The notes below the pieces were generated by a model that saw nothing but the letters and a program-made list of their open reading frames with translations, was not told the origin of the DNA and did not search any database. From Pisolithus tinctorius (lineage: Eukaryota; Basidiomycota; Agaricomycetes; Boletales; Pisolithaceae): a stretch of DNA of 64,000 nucleotides. Of this stretch, positions 21,196 to 33,843 are shown in pieces (positions within the stretch are counted from its first letter, which is position 1; each line of letters opens with the position of its first letter). Both the position numbers and the translations under genes were made by a program. The DNA is taken from the NCBI GenBank assembly GCA_024663395.1, contig JANFAH010000002.1, forward strand, positions 620,001-684,000, read 5' to 3'.

Positions 21196-22736
21196 GAGGC
21201 TGAGCAGAGTGAAGGTGTTCAGCTGAAAGTACTCTGGAGTGATGATCTTTGATAGGATGTGCTCCTGGCACAAGTTGATGACAAGTTACACAGGAGTGGA
21301 TGAATGACTAAGCAGAAGGTTGCTGACTAATTGTGGGGTGGACTGCAGATGATGAAGGATGGTAGATAGACTCTTCCAAATGAGCCTCAACTACCAAGTA
21401 TATGAATGATGACAGATAGACCCCTTTGTGGAGCCTCAACTGTTGACAATGAGTTATGCTGAGAAGAACTGAACTGACTGACTGAATGCTTCTGGATTGC
21501 TTTTTCACTTGGGGGTTGTAGCTAAGTACATGGGGGTTTATATACTGTGGGGGCAGTGCAGCTTGTGACAAATAAGGCACAAACACTTGGTCAGTAATGA
21601 GTAAGGACTGAGTAATCATGATGAGTAAGCAGGAAATGAAAAGTAAGCAAGCAAAGGAGATTGGTAAGTATTGGCAATAAACAAGTCAAGGACAGTCAAA
21701 ATATCACAAAATGAGTCAAACAGAGTCAGAAACTGAGTATGCACACTGGTATCACATTAGGGGGTGGCAATGCAAGTCAGATCTTGGTGGAGACATCTCT
21801 AGATCCAAAGATGGCATGACAGATGGGCAGTGTTTCCAGATAGGGAAGTATTAATTCCAGAATTGAAGGGCATGAGTCAGGTGTCAAAGGGGCTAGGGCA
21901 TTGGGGCAATGGGAGCATAAGTGATTGCATCTCCCACCCTTTGATCCTCTCAGCAAAGTTAACAAAAGTTTCATGAATGGGGCTCTGATGGAGGAGGAGA
22001 TGGGGGACATTTTCTGCTGGATCTTGCAGTAAAAGGGCAAGATGCATGTCATACTCATCATGAATGTGATCAGGGAGGCTGGAGAACAGTATATTATGCT
22101 GCAGCTATCACAATGCAGGAAGAATGATGGACAAGATTGGAATAAAGACAGTGCAGGGAGCAGGGAGGAACAATCCATATGCTTCATCAACTGGGGAGAC
22201 TGAAATGACCACGTAGGACCATTAAGTGACAGACCTGGGGCAACCAAAGAATGTCCTTCTGGAAGTCATACTGACAAGGAGAACACACTGACCAAGCTGC
22301 ATGGGACAAGATGGGGCTGACAACAATGGGATGAACCAGGGGGCTTCAAGATAGAAGCTGGTGGGAACACCTGGCAGATATACATAGCCACTGTCTCTGG
22401 CAAATGAGACAAGTGAGATGATTGACAAAGAGGCAGCCATCATTGATGGACTTAGTGAAATGAGTGTCTGATGGATGGAGTGCTGTAGAAATGCATAGGG
22501 TGCAAGGATCCTCTCCAAATTTGGATGGCAGAATTGTGTGGCTGAGCACATTAAGTGAGTGTGAGAATGGAGTCAATATGGATATATGACAAAAACTGGA
22601 ATGCTGTACATGGGTGCTAAAAACTTTTAATGTGCACTTAACTCACTTCCTCTTTTCTCTTTAGCACTGATGACTCATTCTTGCATGAAGGATGACTGCT
22701 CATGTCCAGCAGTCTTTCTATGCATGAGGCCTTTAG
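21196..22736 (-). mobile_element. Right piece of family E unit E2, truncated
   Basis: Resumes after D with GAGGCTGAGCAGAGTGAAGG and follows E1 to 22736, where homology stops within GAGGCCTTTAG. The terminal ~175 bp are missing, so a deletion or rearrangement removed the E end and the rest of A1 pol. It includes the decayed E reading frame (22576-22027, minus). CpG is nearly absent compared with E1 and E4. Confidence 0.8.
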
Positions 22737-22869
22737 GCTCCATTCACCCTGCAAATGTGAAGTCCAAGTTTTCAACTTCAGCTTTGGTTAAGAGGTTCAT
22801 GTGATGTGAACTGTCATGTGCATCCACCTGAGGTATGAACCATTGTCACCCAGTTACTATGATCATCAA

Positions 22870-23864
22870 ATGTCTGGCTCATCTGTGGGATCAACCCACT
22901 CATTGTGTTTGCATGGCCTTACAATCAATCCTCTAGACCTGCAGAACCCCCTGCCTCCCCCCAGGACTTGCAAGAAAGCTGCAGTATGGACAACAGAGGA
23001 GGAAGGTGCATTATTGGATTTCTTGGCCTCTCATCTTTCACAGGCCAGTGATGGGAACTTTAAGAAGGCTACATGGAATGCCACAGCAGCCCACATGGCT
23101 CATAATTATCCACTGGGTCCAGATAATGGTGATAAGAAAGCTGAATCATGTGAGCAGAAGTTCAAGGTGGTAAGTCATCATATCATCCTTTTTTTTTGCC
23201 TTGCTAATAATTATCCAGCTTAAAAAATCCTACTATGCCATCACCGATCTTAAATCAGTGGCCTCTGGCTTTGCTTATGACAATGAGCATGGTGTGATGA
23301 TCTTGCTGGACAACACCAATCATTGGGATCAGTATGTAAAGGTAATGTAGTTTTTTTCTTGTTGGATCATCCACTAACATCTATTCAGGCACACAAAGAT
23401 GCAAAGCCATTTCGCAATTCCAGTTTCCCCCACTTTGCCAGAATAGAGCTCCTTCTCCCCTCACATGGCCAAGGTCAGTTTATCTACCAGCCACACACCA
23501 CTACCATGCCTTGCACAACCATGACCTCTGCCTTCAATACTCCTGCCTCTACCGCACCCTCCACCACTTCAACTATTCCTACCCCCCCTCCTCCCTCTCC
23601 CTCCTCAACATGACACATGCTCTCAATGCTCACTGTCACAAGGACACACAGTCTGTGGATCCAAACTTCATCCCCCCTTCTGCATCATCAAGTTTTTTGT
23701 TGCATGCATCAACTGGGTTGTCATTGTCATCAGCTGTCACCAGCATCAGTCATGGTGTAGGGAACACAAACCTTTTCCCTATGAGAAGTTGCACTTCTGT
23801 TGGGTCGAAGGGAAGGTTTGAGGGTGAAGAGTGTAGGAGAGAGTTGAGGAGGATTCAGACTTAG
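22870..23864 (+). pseudogene. Myb/SANT-like DNA-binding domain gene, decayed
   Basis: Exons 22870-23169, 23219-23341 and 23389-23613 join in frame across two introns (GTAAGT...CCAG, 49 nt; GTAATG...TCAG, 47 nt). The protein reads KKAAVWTTEEEGALLDFL, NFKKATWNATAAHMAH, KKAESCEQKFKV, LKKSYYAITDLKSV, HWDQYVK, AHKDAKPFRNSSFPHF. This is the Myb/SANT-like domain common in basidiomycete, often transposon-linked, proteins. A stop at 23611 is followed by a frame change; VDPNFIPPSASSSF and SSAVTSISHGVG to 23864 look like the usual Ser-rich continuation. I call it a pseudogene because of that break. No transposase is joined to it here. Confidence 0.75.
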
Positions 23865-24486
23865 GGGTTGTGGCTGAAAAGGACTTGGTGTCGAAAGATA
23901 GAGAGCTGACTAAGCGCACAGGTGGTCATGGTGTGTGCCATGTCAGTTAGAAAACTAACTATGGTACAGCATGGAAAAGAATACCGTACTAGTCATCATC
24001 TGTCTACTGTGTTCTTGCTTTGGAGAGCAAAAAAATCACCACTTCAGCTCCTTTCTGCCAAGGTCCTTCTTTAGAGATATTTTCTCAGGCAAGTTCCCTT
24101 TTCATTTGTCTAAAGTACTTACCCTGCATCCAGACCGAAGCCCCTTCAGTGTCGACCTGACACAAGCAGAACCTACTTCTTCTGGAGTCAGAGTTCTCAG
24201 CCATCAGAAAACACTTTCTTACACTTGGAGTCTGCCATGAGGGGCTTCAACTGACAAACAGGAAATAAAGTACAACCTCAGGTGAATGGCAGCTAGGGTT
24301 GCCCACAAGGAGAGACATATGAAAGCAAAAGAGGCACTCAAAGCAAGGAAGAAAGCAATGCCTCCCTGTTTAGCTAAGTCATCTCTTGGGAAGCTCCCCA
24401 CTGAAGTTCCTCTTCCGGAATCCCCAGAACTGGAAGAGCCAAAACAGAACTGAGAACCCAGCTTCACAGAATACCGAACACCAGTG
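23865..24486. other. Unassigned stretch with a basic coding remnant
   Basis: No recognisable domain. A short + frame near 24284 reads MAARVAHKERHMKAKEALK, a Lys/Arg-rich helix ending at a stop before the E3 insertion. It may belong to the same gypsy gag that resumes after E3. The 90-codon frame at 23971-24240 has no visible motif. Confidence 0.4.
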
Positions 24487-24490
24487 CCAG

Positions 24491-26303
24491 TGTGATTCAA
24501 AGTGAGGTTCAGTGGCAGAAACCAACCAAAACCAACACAAAAGACAATGAAAGCAAGTGGTGGTGTGCCTATGCAGTACCTAGATGGTGGAACCTGTTCT
24601 TTGGGAGGGTTTTTGCAAGCTACAACACTCAAAGACAAGTGCTGAGGGTTGGGGGTGCTCCTGACAAAGAGGGGGGAAGAATGCAGTAGATTGCAATGGG
24701 GTAGACTGCTGTCAGCCTACAGAAGGATGGATGATGACTTAATTCAATGTCCTGAGCTGCACTGAGCTCAGGAAGGGCTTGGAGCAAAGTAGATTGATGA
24801 TATATGATAATAAGCAAAGTAGACAATAGTTAGACCCTTAATAAAGTCTCAACTATTGAAGCTGCTGAATGATTTACTGAGTGATGATAAAATACAAGCA
24901 AGAGGGGCTCTCTGACATCTTCTCTTTTATTCAGCTATCTAAGTACAGTGATTTATATACAGTACAGGGGTGTTGCCTATGGAAAACAAGGTGCAAACAC
25001 TTGGTAAGTGATTGGTAACTGATGAGTAAGGAATGTAAGCGATGGGTAATCATCTTGGAAAGCATTGGTAAGCATTGGTAAGGATAAGTAAGCCAAAAAG
25101 TGAAGAATCAGTAAGCAAGGTCAAAAGATTGGTAAGTATTGGCAATAGGTGAGTCAAAGACAGTCAGAATGTCAAAGTATGAGTCAAGTAATGTCAGGAA
25201 CTGGGAAAGTGCACTGGAACTGCATTAGGGGGAGGCTGTGCATGTCACATCTCAAAGAGATCTCCTTTGGGCCAAAGTGGGATGACAGAGAGGCAGTGCT
25301 GATCTGATGCTGATACAGTACATCCAAAAGCAGACAGGGTGAGTCAGATGTCAACAGGGGTCAAGCTTTGGGGGTCTGTGGGGTGACAGGAGCATAGGGG
25401 ATCACAACTTTCCCCCCCAAACCATCCTCTCAGTGAAGCAAATAGATACTTCATGAATGAGGCTCTGTTGGAAGAGAGGATGAAGGGGGAACATCTTCTG
25501 TTGTATCTTGCAATAAGGAGGCAAGATGTGCATCATACTCATCATGGATGTGATCAGGGAGAGTGGAGAACAGTAGATTATACTGTAGCTGTCACAATTT
25601 TGGGAGAATGATGGATGAGACTGGTATGAAGATGTTGCAGGGAGCAGGGCAGAAGGATCCATATGCTTCTTGGACTGGAGAGACTGAAACGACCACATAA
25701 GACCTTTCTAAATGAATGACAGACCTGAGGTGACCAAAGAACATCCTCCTAGAGGTCATACTGACAAAAAGAATGTGCTGTCCAAGCTGGATGGGCTGGG
25801 AGGGGGCAGATGAGGATGGGATGTACCAGGACACTTCAGGATGGAAGCTGGTAGGAACTCCTGGTAGATATATGTAGCCATGGTCCCTAGCAAAGGGGAC
25901 CAGTGAAATGATTGATGTGGAGGTGGCCATATCAGAAGAATTAGCAAAATGAGCATCTTTTGGAGGGAGTGCTGTAGAAATGTGTGGAGTGCACAGACCC
26001 TCTCCAATTTTGGAAGGTAGGATCACATGGCTGAGCACTACAAGCGAGTGGGGGAATGGTTTCGGTATCTGCAGAAATGGCAGAGATATGTTGAAAACAG
26101 GAATGCCATACACGGGCACTTAAGAATTTTAACCAGTGCCTAACTCCCTTCCTTCTTTTTCTTTGGCACTGACAACTCATTCTTGTGCAAGGGATGACTG
26201 CCGACATTTCTGGCTGTCCTTCTTCGCATGAGGGCTATGGTCTTCATCTCCATTCATCAGCTATATCCATGTCCACCTCACCAAACACCTTTGGTGTGTG
26301 ACA
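24491..26303 (-). mobile_element. Family E unit E3
   Basis: 1813 bp, complete, with duplication CCAG at 24487-24490 and 26304-26307. It is a diverged E subtype. On the minus strand VYGIPVFNISLPFLQIP continues without a frame break through GYIYLPGVPTSF, LFVSMTSRRMFFGHLRS and SYVVVSVSPVQEAYGSF to about 25592. The start ATG of other copies is GTG here. It sits in gag-like sequence that resumes at 26308. Confidence 0.8.
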
Positions 26304-26307
26304 CCAG

Positions 26308-26940
26308 TGATCAGATCAAACTCAGAAACAGAACAGGCATTTGCAGCAGCTCAAAGGGAAGAGAATAAGCAGCAGCAAAAGACCCCAAAGTTCAATGGGG
26401 TAGCAGTACCTGGGAAGGAGAGATGAACAGTGACCATGACAGCAGAACAGCCAGGACCTAGTTGGTCCAGCTTGATGGATGCCCCAGAAGTGAGTTTGAA
26501 GGATAAGGGAAAGCAACTGGACAGAAGTGCTGGCAGGTCACCAGGACCTACCTCTATGCTCAAAACCAATAGTGTGGCATGGAAGATCAAGATGTGGGAA
26601 GGAAAGGTTATAGGTACACAAGTCTGTTTGAAGACCCTACAGCAGCAATGAGGGTTTTGAACCAGTACTTGGACCAGTCCATTATGATTGCAGGAAGGGA
26701 TCTACTCACCATAAGTCCAGACATTCAGAGAGAGTTCAAGGACAGAGCAATGACAAAGCAAGTAGCACTCAGTGCAACCTTTTCGGGTGTGTCAGATATG
26801 CTGGAAGGGCCGCCACAGTCAGTTGACATGAGGGCTTTTGAGTGTGGTATAGGAGAAGAGAGGTTTGCACACACTTCAGTCAACCCCCTTTGGAGACCTA
26901 TTAGGTCTACATATTTCTACAGATGTATATACCTATGAGG
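26308..26940 (+). pseudogene. Ty3/gypsy-type gag remnant, a different family
   Basis: Pieces in more than one frame: SETEQAFAAAQREENKQQQK, then KTPKFNGVAV, then GYRYTSLFEDPTAAMRVLNQ, LDQSIMIAGRDLLTISPDIQ and FKDRAMTKQV. The last part resembles the segment before the protease in a basidiomycete gypsy lineage (DUF4100-like, from memory) that is not A-D. Stops and frame changes show it is dead. E3 split it, and the tandem array follows. Confidence 0.6.
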
Positions 26941-27111
26941 TCTCAACAGGTTGGGTATCCCCAGCCACTGGCAGGGAAAATCTTTTCTCCAGCACCATGC
27001 TTGGGGATTCTCCACACCTGCCATTTTATAGAGGTGGGAGAAAAGGATTTTGTCATAATTAATATACATTAGCCTGAATATGTCAGGGTGACTGGGGTCT
27101 AGATGGACCTT

Positions 27112-27449
27112 TCTCCAGCTGAAATTGGGCCTCAATGGGACATTCTCCATGCTAAAAAGGACCCAAATGAAGCTTTCCCCAGCTAAAATAGGGCCTCAGT
27201 AGGGGATTCTCCATGCCAAAAAGGACCCAAATGAAGCTTTCTCCAGTTGAAATTGGACCTCAATGGGACATTCTCCATGCTAAAAAGGACCCAAATGAAG
27301 CTTTCTCCAGTTGAAATTGGACCTCAATGGGACATTCTCCATGCTAAAAAGGACCCAAATGCAATTTTCTCCAGGTGAAATTGGACCTCAATGGGACATT
27401 CTCCATGCTGAAAAGGACCCAAATGAAAATTTCTGCAGTTGAAATAGGA
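27112..27449. repeat. 64-bp tandem repeat array
   Basis: About five units of TCTCCAGTTGAAATTGGACC / TCAATGGGACATTCTCCATG / CTAAAAAGGACCCAAATGAA / GCTT, starting near 27112, 27176, 27240, 27304 and 27368. Element B inserted in the last unit, and TAGGACCTCAATGGGACA resumes at 36041. Units 3 and 4 are almost identical, so expansion was fairly recent. Confidence 0.9.
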
Positions 27450-28264
27450 TGTCAAAGTCGGACAACACCCCTGGCTCCTTCTTAGGGCGGAGTTGGAGCG
27501 GGTTGGGCTGCAGAGTACAGCAGTCAAAGTCCAAAGCGAATCCGACCACTGGGTGGTGAGATATTCAACGAACAGTGAGCGGAGGGGTATGAAGGAAAGT
27601 CTCGGAGGCTGAGGTCGGAGTCGGAGTCGGGGGTCAGAGGTTGGAGGTCGGATGAGAGGGCGTTGGGTTCAGCTAGTGCGCTGCCCCCTTGCGCAAGCTC
27701 AGCCCTCATATTTCAGAGGTGGAGCGGACTCAGAGGAAGTGGAGACGAAACTCCAGAGGGGACCAAGAGGGAGTTGAAGGTGGGGACTTTATTCAATATT
27801 CATACTGATTACATCAGAGTACTACATGGCCTTATATACGATGTAGGTCAAGGGCGGTGCAGTATGGAATGTAAACCAATAAGTGTAAAGTGGGTTAGAG
27901 TCCTTCCGACACAAGGGATAGAGGGTAGGGATGATGGGGACCTTAACTGAGACAAGGAAACTACTACAACGAGGAAAAGAGGGTAAATACCAAAGGAGTG
28001 GAAGAATGGAGAAAACCGACATGAGGGCGGAACCCTATCTAGAATGCAGGGCTGCAAGTCTGACAGCCCACGTGACCAACCTTAGGGCAGAGTTGAGCAG
28101 AGTTGGTCAGAACATGGACAGGGGACCTTGGAGAGGTGTGGAGATGTGTCGGGAGGGTCAGAGGAGCGCAGGAAGATGTCGGAGGAGGGCAGAGAAGCGC
28201 AGGAACATGTTGGAGGAGGGCAGAGTAGGTGTTAGGGGCTTACGCTGGTGTCATGGTCATGACA
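27450..28264 (-). repeat. 3' LTR of element B
   Basis: On the + strand TGTCAAAGTC to GGTCATGACA; the sense direction is minus. The adjoining PPT (sense CTAAGGGAGGGATAC) is at about 28265-28279. It differs from 35226-36040 mostly at CpG. Confidence 0.93.
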
Positions 28265-28732
28265 GTATCCCTCCCTTAGGGCCTGAACCCCTGAAGGCCA
28301 TAGCAAAGCTACGATGGAGGTGAGTAAGGTCCAGGTTTATGAGGATAGCGAGCATGGTAAGCAGCCAACAACTCAGAGGCATGCTCCAACTCTGTTGCCA
28401 ACACCCAAGAGGTCTCATCTTCAGTATTCTCATAGCCTGCCCAGCAGACTAGATACAGCAACTGACAATGACGGCGGCGGCAATCCACCTTTGAGTCGAG
28501 GATCTCCGAAATCTCGTACTCAAGGTCACCATCCACCTCAACAGGCGGAGGTGGAGGTTGGTGCCAATCAGGGAAGGGGTTCGGAGTAGCAGGCTCTAAC
28601 TGCGACACATGAAAGACAGGGTGGATGGCCCGCATCGCATCAGGTAAGCGGAGGGTGACAGAGTGTGTACCAGGCCTAGCTATGATAGCATAGGGGCCCA
28701 AGTTCTTCTCCACAAGTTTAGCTGAAGGGCGG

Positions 28733-30575
28733 TGTGAGTCAAAGTGTGGAAAGGCAGTATAAACCAACCAAACCAACACAAAAGACAAATATGTGCGAGT
28801 GGTGGTTTACCTCCGCGGAACCTGGAGGGCAGAGAAACCTAAAGTGGGGAAGACTTCAAGTGGAGGTGCTCCTGGCGCAAGTCGTTGACGAGTTATGCAG
28901 GAGAAGACGAATGGACAATGATTGGGAAGGGGATGCTGAACAGAGTGAAGGTGTTCAGCCGAAAGTACTTGGGGGTAATGGACTTTTGATAGAATATGCT
29001 CCTGGCGCAAGTCGATGACGAGTTACGCAGGAGTGAATGGATGACTAAGCAGGTGTGCTGACAGAGCACAGATGATACTTCAGATGAAGGTAGATAGACC
29101 CTTGATGGAGCCTCAACTACCAATGATATGAATGAAGACAGATAGACTCTTCCGAATGAGCCTCAACTGTCGACGACAAGATATGCTGAGCTGAGCTGAC
29201 TTCTGAGTGACTTCTTGATTGATTGTGGGTAGCTAAGTACACGGGGGTTTATATACTATGGGGGAAGCACAGCTTGTGACAAACAAGGCACAAACACTTG
29301 GTAAGTAATGAGTAAGGACTGAGTAATCATGATGAGTAAGTGAGAAATGATAAGTAAGCAAGCAAAGAAGATTGGTAAGTATTGGCAATGAACGAGTCAA
29401 GGATAGTCAAAATATCACAGAATGAGTCAAATAGAGTCAGAAACTGAGTAAGCACACTGATATCACATTAGGGGGTGGCGATGCAAGTCAGATCTCGGCG
29501 GAGACATCTCTAGATCCAAAGATGGCATGACAGATGGACGGTGTTTCCAGATAGGGAAGTATTAATTCCAGAATTGAAGGGCATGAGTCAGGTGTCAAAG
29601 GGGGCTAGGGCATTGGGGGTCTGTGGGGCAATGAGAGCATACACGATCGCGTCTCCCACCCTTCCATCCTCTCAGCGAAGTTAACAAAAACTTCATGAAC
29701 GGGGCTCTGATGGAGGAGGAGGAGAAGGGGGAACGTCTTCTGCTGGATCTTGCAGTAAGAAGGCAAGATGCATGTCATACCCATCATGAATGCGATCAGG
29801 GAGGCTGGAGGACAGTAGATTATACTGCAGCTGTCGCAATGCGGGAAGAATGATGGACGAGATTGGAATAAAGACGGTGCAGGGAGCAGGGAGGAACGAT
29901 CCATATGCTTCATCAAGAGGGGAGACTGAAACAACCACATAAGACCTTTCTAACCGAGTGACAGACCTGAGGCGACCAAAGAACGTCCTTCTGGAAGTCA
30001 TACTGACAAGGAGAACACGCTGACCAAGCTGCATGGGACAGGACGGGGCTGACAATGATGGGATGAACCAGGGGGCTTCAGGACGGAAGCTGGTGGGAAT
30101 GCCTGGCAGATATACATAGCCATTGTCTCTGGCAAATGAGACAAGCGAGATGACTGACGAAGAGGTGGCCATGATTGATGGACTTCGCGAAATGAGCGTC
30201 TGATGGATGGAGTGCTGTAGAAACGCGTAGGGTGCGAGGATCCTCTCCAAATTTGGAAGGAAGAATCGTGGGGCTGAGCACTTTAAGCGAGTATGTGAAC
30301 CGAGTTGATATCTTTGGAAATGGTGGAGATACGACGAAAACCGGAATGCCATACATGGGCGCTAAAAACCTTTAATGCGCGCTTAACTCGCTTCCTCTTT
30401 TCTCTTTAGCACTGACGACTCGATCTTGTGCGAAGGATGACTGTTCATGTCCAACAGTCTTTCTTCACATGAGGCCTTTAGTCTTCATCTGCATGCCTGG
30501 GCATTGTGCGCAACTCGTCAACGAGTTAGGCAGAGTCAGCTGTAACCATGTCCACAACACCTTTGGTGTGTGACA
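28733..30575 (-). mobile_element. Family E unit E4
   Basis: 1843 bp, best preserved, with duplication GCGG at 28729-28732 and 30576-30579 inside B pol. The minus strand carries the E reading frame from ATG 30356, the CCCCTAA/TGTGATATCAG junction near 29470, TATATAAACC near 29250 and CTCCTG...CAGGAG hairpins near 28867-28903 and 28998-29034. A related GCGCAACTCGTCAACGAGTT palindrome is near 30508. Confidence 0.82.
29693..30356 (-). pseudogene. Family E conserved reading frame, copy E4
   Basis: ATG at 30356 (MYGIPVFVVSPPFPK). The frame breaks around 30170 as in E1 and E2, and the second frame runs to 29693 (SIMATSSSVISLVSFARD, GYVYLPGIPTSFRPEAPWF, VLLVSMTSRRTFFGRLRS, DGYDMHLAFLLQDPAED). High identity with E1 along the whole length supports a real protein of the unit. 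The family is unknown to me, and no membrane segment, zinc finger or catalytic pattern stands out. Confidence 0.5.
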
Positions 30576-33500
30576 GCGGGTGGAGCGGAAGTACTTGGCC
30601 TTGACATAAGCCTGGTCACTGACCTTGAACTCTGGTGGCGGAATGCATCTAGCATCAGCTGGACCTTGATAGCGGAGTTGAGCAGCAGCCATCTCAGTGT
30701 GGAGGAAGTCGTGCAGGGTGGAAAGCTCCACAACATAGTTATGGGCCTTCGGAGAGGTGAGATCGCGGTCAGAGTAAACTGACAAGTTTGGGTGGTACCC
30801 CTTATTAGTGAAAAAGGGAGAGACTCCAGTAGTAGCACTCGGCGCATTATTACAAGCAAACTCCGCTAGCAGGAGTAACTCCAACCAATCATCTTGCTGA
30901 TAGTTACAGTAGGTGTGGAGATACTGCTCAAGGGTCTGATTCATGCACTCTGTTTGGCCATCGCCTTCTGGGTGGTAGCCCGATGTAAAATGAAGGCGCA
31001 TATCCAAGGCTTTTCCAAGGGAGTGGAAGAAGTGTGACACAAACTCTGGACCCCTGTCAGAGGTGACATGAGCAGGTACCCCATGCTTGGAAAAGACGTG
31101 GGTAAGGAAGAGTTTTGCTAGGTCAGCAGAGGTGATGGAGTCATGGGTCGGAATGAACATGGTCTGTTTAGAAAGGTGGTCTACAACAACCAAGATGGCA
31201 GAGTAGTCTGCAGAGTTGGGGAGATGCTCGATGAAATCCATCGAGATGGAGTTCCATGGCTTCTCAGGGATGGGAAGCTGCTTCAGTAGGCCGAAGGGGC
31301 GGTGACGAGGGACCTTGCTGCGACCACAAGTGGTGCAGGACCTGACATAGTTCTTTACATCAGTGCGGAGGTTAGGCCATACATACTCGTGGCGAACAAG
31401 CTCTACAGTGCGACTCTGCCCAAAGTGACCCACAAGTGGATGGTCATGTTTAAACCGAAGCACTCGGAGGCGGAGACCATCAATGTCAGGAACAAAGATG
31501 CGGCCATCAAGGTGGAGGAGACCCTCATGGTCCAATGACCAGCGGAGGTCTGTCAGAGTTGGGAGATGGGAAGCGGAGATGGGGTCAGAGGGTAGTGCAG
31601 AGATGATGTCAGCATGGAGCTGCTCAACATTGAGGATCATGGCAGCTCGGAGCACAGGGGCCAAGAGGTGGGTAGTACGGAGGGACGAAGCAAACTGTTC
31701 CTGGGTAAACACAGGGCGGAGGTTATGAGGGTTTACCTGCATGTAGTCCTTATCCCCCTCTTTTGGGTAAACATCCCAGTGGCAGGTAAGTGTGTTGGGC
31801 TTGGCTCCAAGGCGGCCACGGCGGAAGTGGATGGCTAGGTTGAACTGGGAGAGGTACTCCGACCAACGAGCCTGATGGTGAGTTAGGACCTTAGAGGTGG
31901 AGAAATACTCCAAGTTTTTATGGTCAGTCACCACATCAGCAGGGGTGGCAGAACCTTCCAAGTAATGTTGCCAGTGGCAGAAGGCCTCAAAAATTGCCAA
32001 CAGCTCCTTATCATGAGTGTCATAGTTGAGCTCCAGAGCAGTGAGTGTGCAGGAGTAAAAGGCAACTGGGCGGAGTTCACCATCGGAGCAGGTAATCGAG
32101 AGGATACCCGCAATGGCATAGTCCGATGCATCGGTCTCAACTGTGACAGGGGCATCAGGCACCCAATGAGTAAGGATCGGAGTGGAGGTGAAGGCGGTCT
32201 TAAGGCGGAGGAAAGTGGAGCGGCACTCTTCGGGGAAGCTCCAAGGAGCACCCTTCTGAGTGAGGTGGGTGAGTGGAACAACTATGTCAGAGTAGTTACT
32301 GATGAACCAACGATAGAAGTTCGTGAACCCAAGAAAGGACTGGATGTCTTTAACCTTGCGTGGTTCAGGCCAATCATGAATGGACTGGACCTTATCAGCG
32401 GACATGGTCAGACCAGATGGGGAGAGGACATAGCCGAGGTACTCGACAGAGTCTTTGTGGAACTCACACTTTTCTGGCTTAGCAAAGAGGCTATGCTGGC
32501 AGAGGTGGCGGAGGACCTCTTTTACATGTTGGCGGTGCAACTCCTCGTTGTGGGAGTAGATGAGGATGTCATCAAGGTAAACAACAATGCAGACATCGAG
32601 CATGTCAGTGAAGATGCTGTTAACAAACCGCTGGAAAGCCGCTGGTGCATTAGTAAGACCGAAGGGCATAACCAACCATTCATAGGAACCATAGCGAGTG
32701 CGAAAGGCAGTTTTCCATTCGTCACCAGCACCGATTCGGACTAAGTGGTAGGCATGGTGGAGGTTGATTTTACTATAGATTTTCGTGTGGCTCAGAGAAT
32801 CGAGCAAGTTGGAGATGAGAGGGAGCAGGTAGCGGTCTTTCTTGGTGATTTTATTGAGTCCTCGGTAATCCACACAGAGGCGGAGTGAGCCGTCCTTCTT
32901 CTTAACGAAGAGGACAGGAGCACCATGGGCAGAGGTTGACTGTTTAATGAAACCGTAGCTGAGGTGCTCATCTATGAAGGTGCGGAGCGCCTCAAGCTCG
33001 GGTGGAGAGAGGGAGTAGACAGTGCCTAGAGGCGGAGAAGCCCCTTCTTCGAGATCTATATTTAAATCGAAGCTGCGGTGCAGAGGGAGTTCAGTAGCCT
33101 TTGCTTTACTAAAGACATCAGCGAACTCATGGTAGTCGGAGGGCACCGCAGAGAGATCAGGAGGTGCAGAGGGCATTGAAGAGGCTCGGAGTTTCATATC
33201 TTCGGGGCAGAGGTGCAAGCGGAACTGTGCGGAGCCAGGAAGGGCACATGCACGGACAAAGGCTGCAGCTCCGATGAGAGAGATATGTGGAGCAGTGCAT
33301 GGCAAGCCAGCTGTCGGAGTAGGCAGCAGAGCTGATGTCGGAGGAGCGGACAGAGCGGAGGGTGTCGGTACTGAAGCAGAAGTCGCAACAGAAGGTGATG
33401 GAGGCGCCAAGGGCATTGGCATTCTTTGTATCGATGGTCGGAACGAGATACTGCTCAATACCCAGTCAATCGACGGATTGTAGCGGGTGAGCCAGTTGTG

Positions 33501-33843
33501 TCCCAAGACCAATGAACAGGCGGAATCCAACAGAGTTACATAACAGGAAACAGATGTGACATTGCCAGAGGCAAAGCGGATGGAGAAATCTACTACTTGG
33601 GAAATGGCGGTATTACTAGTACCATCAAACAGTCAGAGAGGAATAGGCGGAGAGACATTTTTTGTTGGGATTTTATATTTTTTAACTAAAGAGGGGTCGA
33701 CGAAACAGTGCGAAGAGCCTGAGTCAACCAGAGTGGGGAAAGTATCTACGGAGAAATCAGGAAGAGAAATAATTGGAAGAAGAGAATTAGGGTCGGAAAG
33801 AGCGGATGCATTAAGGTGGACTTCTGCACGGATGGGATCAACA

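Noticed and set aside
22870..23613. Intact host transcription factor
   Set aside because: The Myb/SANT-like exons join well, but the usual C-terminal region follows in another frame after a stop, and the gene sits among decayed repeats.
31920..32744. 274-codon + strand frame inside element B
   Set aside because: Complement of RT and RNase H coding; no known fold, and not kept in element D.
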